64,000 nt of DNA from Yamagishiella unicocca. Its lineage: Eukaryota; Chlorophyta; Chlorophyceae; Chlamydomonadales; Volvocaceae. The notes below the pieces were generated by a model. The model saw only the letters and a program-made list of their open reading frames with translations. It ran no database searches and had not been told where the DNA came from. The position numbers were made by a program, and so were the translations under genes. The stretch lies in contig BDSL01000184.1 in NCBI GenBank assembly GCA_003116995.1, forward strand, positions 32,856 to 96,855. The letters run 5' to 3'. Positions 55,258-64,000 of this stretch are shown here, in pieces. Every line of letters begins with the position of its first letter. Position 1 is the stretch's first letter.

Positions 55258-57573
55258 TTAGGCCCCAACGTGACCCAGGCACAGCGCCAGGAGGTCTTCC
55301 AGGTCTTCCTCGCCTTCCTCCTCAATTGCCTCCTGCTGCACCAGTTGGGCCACGTCCGACGGGCAAGCCGCCATGGAGTATTCGCAGCATGACTGGCGAA
55401 CTGCAACAACCCATTCGACAGTACCCGCCGCCTGATCGTGCACACCAACTAGTGCCGCCGACGGGCCGTAAACTTCCGTCATGGGCCTGTATTCACCATA
55501 CGGATCCATCACAAACACGACGTCGTTGCCCTCGTACGTGAACGCCCCCTCAAACCTGATGATCGGATCCATCTCGTCTGAGGTGTCGAAGAGGAACTGC
55601 GACACAACGCCAGGCGATGGGGTGTCGAGCGAGTCTCCACTGAGCGATGGGCTGTCGGACGAGTCTCCACTGAGCGATGGGGTGTCGGGCGAGTCTCCAC
55701 CAAACGACGACGAGGCAGACGACTCTCCACCAAACGATGACGCGGCAGGCGACTCCCCATCGGGCAATGTGGTTGCATGCCCACGAGATGAGGTCTTGAT
55801 GGTCAGTGGCGGTGAGGCCTTGTCGTCGAAAAGGCAGTTTAGGACGCGCGACTTCTTGCCGCGGACTTTCTGCCATCCGGTTCCAAAGTCTCCTACGTTT
55901 GGGCAGTAGCAAAAAAACCGCAGCAGTCAGGGAAAACCGCAGCAGTCAGGGAAAACCGCAGCAGTCAGGAAAAAACAGCAATCGAAAAAACGCAGCAGTT
56001 GGAAAACACAGCAAAGTGGGGAAAATGCAGCAGCAGAACAACGCGCGGCGGTTGGGTCAACTGTATGTCGCAGACGAGTAATGGCCTTCAGCGGCGGATT
56101 CAAAGCGGACTCAATGCGAAGGTACACATCCTGGGTGCGTGGGCGTGGGCAGACTCAACGCTAACTTAGGGTTCCGCAAAAACCTGAAGCTTGCGCATTG
56201 CCATCCATGTCAGTCAACCGGACAACCAACATCTCATGAACAATGCATGATCCTAACCCCCCCTCCTCCACGCACGGCGGGCGAAATCAAGCATGACCAT
56301 ACTCTGTGCCTCCTCGCGACGCACCCTACGAGCTGCACCTGCTGGCTAGACCAATGATCACCACCTGAAACAATGCCTTCCAGCACTACATAGCAGCACA
56401 CACGCACCACAGTCGGCGCGTGCAGAGTCGTCATCGCTCACCTTCGGCGGCCGTGTTGCCGGTAGCAACCGCCAGGGTCGCAGTGTCGTTGTTCGCAGCG
56501 GCGCGTGCCACTGCTGGCGCCGCCTTTACAACGTGAATGAGCTCGGCTTTCTTGTTGGCACGACCTGTCGCCGCCGGTCTTGAGGATCCGCTCGCACCCG
56601 CCTGGGTATCAGACAAGCCAGGAATCGTGGGCGGTTGTACCATACGTCCAGAAGCCGCTGATGTGGTCCCGTTGATTTTGTTGGTGGACGCGGGAACCGC
56701 CACACTGCGGTTCGGGATGACGTTGACAGACGTAGGCATCAGCGGAGCCGCGTTGGTGTGCTTGGCGCGCACAGAGGCCTGCATGTCCTTGACGGTCTTG
56801 ACGGCGGGGGTTGGGGCGGGAGCTCGCGATGCGTTCACGAATTGGTTCGCGATAACGGCTGTCTGGCAGGCCTGTTCCTTCTTCTTGGCGTTCGTCGGGA
56901 TTTTCATGTGCGTCTTCCTGATTGTGCCACGGCAGGGGCCACCGTTGTCCAGTGTTGCAGGGCACTGATATCCCGTCTGCGCAGGAGGAAAGGTCCGGAT
57001 TAACCACTTGCGAAGCGGATTGGAAAGCTCGGTATCATTTCAGCTCGGCGTCAGAATAGGTTGCAATTTCGCATACTTCAACAAGAGTAGAGGCAAGGGG
57101 GCAAAGCAGACAAGAGCTAGTGGCGTCTCGTGGGCCCCTGAAAATGCGCGCAAAACGCTTACCTTCTGTTCCGATTTGCCGTGGCCGTTCTTGCGTACAT
57201 ATACGCCAATACACCTTTCGTGGCACACTCGCTGCGTACATCCTTTAAAGGAGCAGTCCAGCTCCCTGCAGTTCAGCGTATGGGAACAAAGGCAGTAAGA
57301 AGCTTCCGTCGCGCGCGCGAATGGGGAGCGCAACACCGTTGCACAATGGGAAGTTCCATAAGCTATCAGGCACACTAGAGATAAAGCGCATCAATGCGAC
57401 TTGGTGAAGAAAGAGGATTAGAGAACGGGACCGTGGGGGCCCAACCGGGCAAGATGGCCTGTGCAGCCAGCGTCACATAATATGCGACCTGGCAGCCCAT
57501 AATATTGATCTCACCGGTGATGGTCGTCAAGCTCCACCACCTCGTTGCAGATTGGACACTGCGGCTCCTGCAT
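55258..57573 (-). CDS. Zinc-finger protein B of an unrecognised three-gene tandem family
   Basis: Four exons, 57515-57573, 57163-57265, 56442-56976 and 55258-55892, total 1,332 nt and encode 443 residues ending in TAG. Start ATG at 57,573 gives MQEPQCPICNEVVELDDHH. Finger ligands are CPIC, x14, CSFKGC, then H-x2-C (CHERC), and later CPATLDNGGPC with THMK (residues about 58-80). Residues about 278-328 are five tandem decapeptides of the type DSPDTPSLSG. A C-terminal domain at about 340-405 reads VVFVMDPYGEYRPMTEVYGP and ends AVRQS. An acidic tail reads EEEGEEDLEDLLALC. The Lys-rich stretch after the finger (NAKKKEQ) could be a nuclear signal. It is the shortest of the three paralogues. Confidence 0.82.
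55611..55760 (-). repeat. Coding 30-bp repeat in gene B (five decapeptides)
   Basis: Five tandem 30-bp units encode ESPAASSFGG, ESSASSSFGG, DSPDTPSLSG, DSSDSPSLSG and DSLDTPSPGV in the linker before the C-terminal domain. The units fall into two sequence classes, which suggests stepwise duplication. Confidence 0.93.
55911..55978. repeat. Short tandem repeat GGAAAACCGCAGCAGTCA
   Basis: Three to four 18-bp copies directly beside the acceptor of gene B's last exon. Confidence 0.92.
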
Positions 57574-59484
57574 TCCTCTGAGGCTCTGACCGTAAGCAAC
57601 TGTTCACCGATCTGAAGGAAGATGCTTCAGCACCGACAGTATACTAGAACGTTGAGGCAAGCAGAGGCAGGCCGCGCCAAATTTTACACTGTAGATTATG
57701 TCGCGAGACACCGTTTCCAGCAGCAAACAAGATTATGACCTGACGTATTAGAAAATAGAAGTTATGGTCTCTGCTTAATACTTATAGGCAATGTGTTAGG
57801 GACATGTACGGGCCGCGAAAAGCGGTGTCGGAGCTGTGCGTCCTGTCCGACCTGTCGTCCTGTTTGATCAAATACGACAGTCGGTGAAATGTGTATGAAC
57901 ACAAGCGATAGGGTTGTTCGATGCTCAACACAGGAAAGGTTGCGGTAAGCGAAACGCTACCCAGGGCCCAGATAGGCCCGGCAGCAACAATGCAGCTGAC
58001 TGACATATGGCACGTGTGACACTCCGCAGCCGTAACATCATGACTACAAAAACAACAGGGACCTCTTACAACAAACCCTAGTCCTCAATGCGGGGAAAGT
58101 CAGGGGCGCATCGTCGACCGCGCCCACAGCTGTCGAGAGAGAGAGGGGGCAGACAGGTGCACGGGGTAGCTAATCTGGCGAGGGACACATCCAGCCAAGC
58201 TGCATTTCAGACGACACACCCAAGTGTGGTTCACACCAAGGACAACGGTCAGGGCTTCTGCTAGGGGCAATGCACATGAAGACCTCCCAACCAGCAAGCT
58301 ACCGCCACAGCGCCGGCACCCAACAAAAGAACGCTCTTGCACACATGCAGCAAAGACGGATCCTGCGACTTGAGTCCGGAAAAGAACGCCTACGGAATCG
58401 CCGCCGAGGGAGACATATGCGTACAGGTCCTTGCCGCAGAGGGCCCAAACGGATGTCTACGGACCCCAGAACCACTCACCCCAGCAGCCACAGCGCCGCA
58501 CACAATCCGGACGGAGCACGTCCAGCCCGCATCCAAGCTTCTCGAAAAGTAACGACCGAAACGGAACTGCTATGCTCCAGGGAAAACCTGAACGGACCCC
58601 CCCCTGTGCACAGGTCACGCTCGTGTGGATGGCCAGGCAAGTGTCGGATGCTGGTCTGCGCGCCCAGGGAATGGGATGACGGGTGACGGGGTAGGCATTG
58701 TTACAAAGCCGCTGACTTCACCAAGCACAAGTCAATGCCATAATCCTAGTAAGGAGCCACATACGCCTTCAGATCAAATGTAGAGCGATGAACCAACTCC
58801 GTCAAGACCCCAAGCTTCGCGGCGTCCACATTCCATACACAAAACCCCAATAAGACGCCACATACGCCTTCAGACCAAACGTAGAGTGGTGAACCAACTC
58901 CGTCAGGCCCCAAGCTTCGCGACGCACAGAAGATGCCACAGGGTGGACCCACGGGACAGAAGCGACAGCAACACCCCGAGGCAGCGTACAACGTCGACCC
59001 ATGGGCCGGCGCCTGCGCTCAAGCCACCACATATCATGGAGATGGAAGACCATCTGCAATGGCGAGCCCAGCGCCCGCTAGACTGAGCCCCCAGCAGGCA
59101 CAATTACGTCAACCACCAACGCCCGACGCAACCGCCCAAACCAACCAATTCGCCGCTCTCTTCAAGGCGAGACCGGCATCACCCGCGGGATCTTGTCCTA
59201 CGGAAGGCTTCTGCGCATTGCACGGGCCCAGAGGGCAGCCGACGACACGCAGTGCCTTCCAATGATAATTCCACAAAGAAGCGAACAACCTTGCTGGACC
59301 CTCATCCGTGCCACAGCAGCTTGTTTTGTCGCATGACGCCGTGACCGGACACTCCTTCAGCCTCTGCAGAGACCCCGCCAGCATTCAAACCTCCACAAGC
59401 ACGGCGCTGTGCTCGTCCTCCTAGCCACAGCACGGCACAAAACACGCGAGCGCGGCCGCTCCTGAATGTGCCAATCATGTTGCA
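57574..59484. other. Spacer between zinc-finger genes B and C
   Basis: No gene is supported. Plus-strand frames at 58,270-58,686 and 58,933-59,265 are Gln/Arg/Pro-rich and lack domains. They might be decayed mobile-element coding, but I cannot show it. A 65- to 70-bp direct repeat lies at 58,752-58,923. Promoter elements for B should lie just right of 57,573 but are not identifiable. Confidence 0.45.
58752..58923. repeat. Direct repeat of about 65-70 bp
   Basis: Copies at 58,752-58,822 and 58,859-58,923 share CCACATACGCCTTCAGA and CCCCAAGCTTCGCG, with a few substitutions between. They lie in the B-C spacer. Confidence 0.92.
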
Positions 59485-62400
59485 TCACACGCACAGCAGC
59501 TGCAGAAGGCTGCTGACGTCATCGCCTTCGGGCGGGTCCAGGCTGAAGCATCCAGCAGGAGCTTCAGCCTGCGCCACGTGTGCGCCGTACATATTGTTGT
59601 CGTACGACACACCCACAATCACCTCTTGTGCGCGAGATGATGGCGGCAGGGCCGCCGGCGGTACCTGGCCGCCTCCAAAGTCCACGGCTTCCACAACGGA
59701 AGCAACGACCGGGGAGCCACCCACGCACAGCGCAAAGAGATCGCCCAGGTCTTCCTCCTCAGCCGGCTCGGCCACCGGAGGAGGGTCCATCAGCGCCGTC
59801 GTCGCGGCGTACTGATCGCAACCGCCGGAGTCGTGCTCTGGGGCGACGCCCTGGCCGTCCGACAACGCCGCCTCTGCACCAAAAGCCAAGTCGTACAAAG
59901 CCGCAGGAGGGGTCGCCGGCTCCGAAACCGCAACGTCCATCGCGCCGCCAGCATAGCTCCCATCCGTCGCCTTCATCAGCTCATGCTGCGCCTGTAGGGC
60001 CGCAGCGAGAGACTGGCGAATCACCGCGCAGGATATTAGGGCGCCAGACTCATCCACGCATTCAATCGTCTCGGAATGCGGGCCGTACAGGTCCTCCAGT
60101 CGATACCAGTTGCCGTACTCGTCCTGAACCACGACGACATCATCATCAGTCTTGCACAGGGGGTAGTAAGCGACGACTGGGTCTAAGTCATCGGGTGTCG
60201 CGGTGCGTGAGGCCGAAGCCGCGGCATCAAGTGGGTCACTCGCTGTAGTTTGGGTGGCGGGCTGTGGCACTGCGGGCGAACCAGCACTGCTAGCAAACTG
60301 CTCCAGCTCGGTGCTGTTCTTGACGGACGAAGTGTCTCCGACCGGAATGACGGTGCGGGAAGTGATTCCGCCTCCAGCAGACGGGAAGGCCGGGAAGTCC
60401 GCCGGGCCGAGTTGGAAAAGCTCTGTCGGCTCGGTGATGGCACCCCCATCGACCGAGTCCGAGCTGTCGCCATCCCTGCGACAAAAAAAAGCCGACACGG
60501 AAGTCCATGAACTTGACTGAAATCGCAAAATCCGAGCTCGTCGACAAAAGCGCCGTTCTGCGACGGGCACGCTGCCGGATGATGCTACACAACACCGACA
60601 GCAAGCACCTCACGTGGATTCTTTGCAAACGATATGTGCGATCAACGCGGACCGATTTCCGTATCGATGCCCCGCCGCGCCCCGCCCGATCCGACCTCCC
60701 ATGCGAACCTCACGTCTCGCCCATCCCCCCTGCGCCCAACCGTAACAACGTACCTGGTCCACATGACAAATAGGTTTGAGTCGGCGTCAGAGGTGTTGTC
60801 GTTGTCGTCCTGGTCTTCGTTCAGCTGGTGCCGGGCGAGACGGCCTGTGGTGGTCCAGGAGCCGACACGAGCAACAGCGGTGGAGGGTGGACTGAGTGTC
60901 ATGCAGAATGCCCTCCCAGCTACCGGGGTTTAGTTCCGGGCGCGACTTCCCGCCCGACTTCCCGCCCTAGCGGGAACAACGTGCTTCATCGTGTAGCGCG
61001 GGAAGGCAGGAGCGCGAATGCGCCCCCAACGCCTTGGCCATCCCTTCCAACGCCGATGTACAATTCCTTTTTTACCTCCCGCCTTGCCCCCCCCCGTCTC
61101 GTCTTCCCTGATGTACGACAAAGAATTGCGCGCACGTCAACCCCACCCCACCTGCAACCTCCTTGCCAGAAGCCGCCGGACTCGCCACTGCGGAAGGTCC
61201 GCCATAGCTGCTCCCAGCGGCGCTGCCCGCTACGACCTTCGCGCCCCGGCCCGCAGCAGCTTTCGCCTCCGCTCGGAGCGCCGCCACTTGTGCACGTTGC
61301 TGCTCCAGGGTTGACAAATTTGACCCTTTCTTTGGGCCCGACCAGCCGGGAATAACACGTTGTCGTACTACGCGCTCCGGAGCCATGGATGAGTTGTTGC
61401 TGACAGCCTGCCCTAGGCCCGTAGAGTTGGCTCCAGGACCCAAGGTGATTCGGGCCTTGACGGTAGGTAGGGATGATACAACAACTGCTGGAGGGAAAGC
61501 AGCACACGGCAGGACGCAGCGGAGAAGTTAAGGAAATAGTAAATTGTGCACGTGTTGCTTTTTTGAAAGGATGTCATCGAAATGAGAGAGCGGTAGCCAT
61601 CCACCGGCCGTAACAGGTGCGGGAACGCCGCGCAGTTTCACCCGCAGACCTGGACAGGCAGAGAGGTCCAGTCCAAGGACACACGCGCTGACGACAGAGA
61701 GCACACGGGCGATAGTATGCTCACAACTAATATTATGTTTCCGTGTAATTCGGTTGGCGTTTAGGACAAGCGACGAGGAAGCGAGACGCTCAGGGACGGG
61801 TTGAAGGCTCATCCAATGACCCCCAAAATTGGTCACGGCAATTCGTCATCGCAAAGCAAGCTGCGACTTGACCCTAGGGCCCCGAACGCTGCAGTTCACG
61901 CGGAAGGATAAGACAGGCCCTCTCCTGGTCGGCGGGTGGGACGAAGGCACGCGGCAGGGGGAAGCCCACTGGCATTGCATCCGACGCTGTGATGTTGCAC
62001 CCACCCACCCGATAGGGTACGATACTTACCATTCTGATTTGTGACTCCAGCTGGGCGCACCACTGTGTCGCCTGCTGGTCGCATGGCAGCTACGGCAGCC
62101 GCCGCGCCGTAGAGCTGGTTCGGATCCTTGGGTTTCTGTGCCTGTTGCTTCGGCTTCGGCATAGCGGCAGCAGCGGCGGCCGCGTCCACGCGCTTCTGCT
62201 TCTTTTTTAGGTTTAAAGGGTGCCTGTGATGTGTCGACGTGATACGCCCAGTGCATGGCCGGCCGTTGTCGAGCAGGGCAGGGCAGGAGTAGCCAATCTG
62301 CGACGCGGGTAGAGTCAAACGTGGGAGCACGAACGGGCTTGTGTCAAAAAGGTGGAGCACCTCTTGCTTGGTACGAGGCGCACAGCACCACTAAGGACAC

Positions 62401-63083
62401 CAACGGCACGGCCGTGGACAACTGAAAGGACGCTCGCATGAAGAAATCAAGCGAGAAGCCTCGCGAACAACGTGGACATTCTACCAGTTGGGCGTGACGG
62501 CAGGGTATGCCGGCTTGAGGACAGGACAACAACTCGAAGCCAGTGTACAGAACAAACATGGTCCGCACTGAAGATCGTAGACGCTATGCGGTCGGCTTTG
62601 CCGCGCCTCCCATCTGGCACCCTGAGCGCGCCCACCCAAACTTACCAACCGGTCGACCGGCAACTTCTGCTTTCGCAAATATTCATTCATGCATTCTTCG
62701 TGGTACGCATGATCGCTTCCCGGGCAAGCAGTATAGCTGCAAGTCAGTTCTCTGCAAGATGAAGAAGGGCATAGGTGGGACCCCTTAGGCACCAAGGCAA
62801 GATAATCTGGCGAACACACAGAGGGGATATCAACTGTGGCTTGGTCACTTTACACGACCCCAATAAAAGCTCATTGGGTGCACACTGAACCAACGCAGCG
62901 CAATCCTGGGGCTTGAGCAGCGACAACTAGGATACATGGAGAATCAGGTCGCTATTGAAAGCTAGCCCCCGGCGCAGCAGAGCGCGCCATTGTGCCAAGC
63001 CCGCTGACGCACCGCCGATAGTCCGCGTCCGTGACCTCATCCGAACAAATATAGCATTTCTGCTTGGCGCTCGGTAAAGCCAT
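59485..63083 (-). CDS. Zinc-finger protein C of an unrecognised three-gene tandem family
   Basis: Six exons, 63013-63083, 62646-62751, 62030-62297, 61159-61487, 60754-60824 and 59485-60475, total 1,836 nt and encode 611 residues. Start ATG at 63,083 gives MALPSAKQKCYICSDEV. The finger is CYIC, x14, CSYTAC, x7, H-x2-C (HEEC), then CPALLDNGRPC and THHRHP in exon 3 (residues about 63-84), followed by a basic KKKQKR. An Ala/Lys-rich segment (LEQQRAQVAALRAEAKAAA, about residue 207) may form a short helix. The C-terminal domain (about 379-440) reads VVVVQDEYGNWYRLEDLYGP and AVIRQS. The tail has EEEDLGDLFALC and ends SSLLQLLCV. The first three junctions share phases 2, 0 and 1 with A and B. C has two extra introns in the linker. 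Confidence 0.85.
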
Positions 63084-63805
63084 AGCGGCCGCCTAAGCAG
63101 GTACTGTGAAAGCTCCTCCCGCCTGTCAGCCGAAAGTCAGTGCGGCGTCCGGGAGGTGAAACCAGACCTGGATAACTGGTGGCGTTAAGACTGCTTCACA
63201 ACAGGCATATATGATGTGGTCCTGCGATTTTCGTCCGAACCGGCTTTTATGACATGGACAGGCAGGGAATCACGGCGCGGCGCACGACACAATCAACAAG
63301 CCTTGGCCTTGACACGATGACACCTCCGCCATCGCGGTGTAAAACCATTTGCGTCACTTACACAGGGGAAAAATGAATTATATTCACGCTTTCAAGCAGC
63401 ACGGCGTTCGTCCGGGAAACGCACGCGAGTGCGCCACCCAGCACCTGCCGCGGCACCCATAAACGCACCAACGACCTTCACGCTGCTGTAAGGTCGGGTC
63501 TCCCCCCAGCCCCCTGCCTCCACGGATCCCCCCACCCCCCACCCCCACCCCCCACCCCCCACCCCCCATGCGCCAACTGTCCTGTCTTTTTCGCGTCAAC
63601 GGTTTTCACGCCACCCACCCACCTCCGATGCTCCTTCGCGCCCACCCACTACTCGCACGCTCGCCATGCAAACATGCGCCGCACAGCGACCTGCCCGCGA
63701 ACAAGACCTAGGCCTTCGCGAAGCGGACCAAGAGCGCCGTACATTTGGATGGGAGGGTGTGGGCACCTAGTTGGGCAGCAGCAGCTAGCAACGAACTATG
63801 CGGAA
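63084..63805. other. 5' flank of zinc-finger gene C
   Basis: I see no coding sequence. A family-2 interspersed repeat lies at 63,567-63,613 (CATGCGCCAACTGTCC...AACGGTTTT), preceded by a CCCCCCA-rich run. Confidence 0.4.
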
Positions 63806-64000
63806 ACAGCCCTCGCTCGGGTCACAGCCCTCGCTCGGGTCACAGCCCTAGCTCGGGTCACAGCCTCGCTCGGTCACAGCCCTCGCTCGGGTCACAGCCC
63901 TCGCTCGGGTCACAGCCCCCTCCGCCTCGGGTCACAGCCCTCGCTCGGGTCACAGCCCTCGCTCGGGTCACAGCCCTCGCTCGGGTCACAGCCCTCGCTC
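63806..64000. repeat. Satellite-like array, 18-19-bp unit, runs off the right edge
   Basis: TCACAGCCCTCGCTCGGG is repeated about 11 times with minor variants (CTAGCTCGGG, CCTCCGCCTCGGG). Its full length is unknown. Confidence 0.95.

Noticed and set aside
58270..59265. Retrotransposon gag-like gene
   Set aside because: The frames are Gln/Pro/Arg-rich, but I see no zinc knuckle, protease or polymerase motifs and no flanking long repeats.
1..64000. Prokaryotic features such as operons, CRISPR arrays or ribosome binding sites
   Set aside because: The tandem repeats have no spacer-repeat structure, and the genes are intron-rich and eukaryotic.

Overview
This window looks like nuclear DNA of a GC-rich chlorophycean green alga, probably chlamydomonadalean or volvocine. 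Five things point there: very long minus-strand genes broken by many short GT-AG introns, heavy Ala/Gly/Gln homopolymer coding, interstitial TTTTAGGG-type (Chlamydomonas-type) telomeric repeats, a receptor-type class III nucleotide cyclase with a solute-binding-protein ectodomain, and a plastid FtsH-like protein with a dead protease site. The species is not identified. I found six genes, all on the minus strand. I built them by hand from splice sites and checked that intron phases agree across most junctions.

Layout from left to right. (1) About 1-20,077: one giant receptor cyclase gene that runs off the left edge. It has a signal sequence, an extracellular solute-binding-like sensor, one membrane helix, and a tandem pair of cyclase modules. 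The first module is interrupted by more than 1,100 low-complexity residues. (2) 22,499-37,687: an FtsH-like AAA protein with a transit-peptide-like N-terminus, intact ATPase motifs and a destroyed HEXXH site (FtsHi type). (3) About 39,258-44,714: an inosine/uridine-type nucleoside hydrolase. (4-6) 48,502-51,843, 55,258-57,573 and 59,485-63,083: three head-to-tail paralogues (A, B, C) of a zinc-finger family I do not recognise.

The A/B/C genes share a Cys4-His-Cys3 finger, a C-x9-C element with an LD[DN]G core, conserved intron phases (2, 0, 1), a low-complexity linker and a short C-terminal domain. They are the best candidate for something undescribed. The second standout is the cyclase. Its first module keeps the two metal-binding aspartates but lacks the transition-state Asn/Arg. 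Its second module is the reverse. The single polypeptide therefore looks like an intramolecular C1/C2 heterodimer, as in animal membrane adenylyl cyclases.

Introns and spacers are full of minisatellites and two short interspersed repeat families. These are concentrated in the introns of the three large left-hand genes. The right-hand third is less GC-rich. The six genes do not form an obvious pathway. The only clear relationship among them is the A/B/C tandem duplication.
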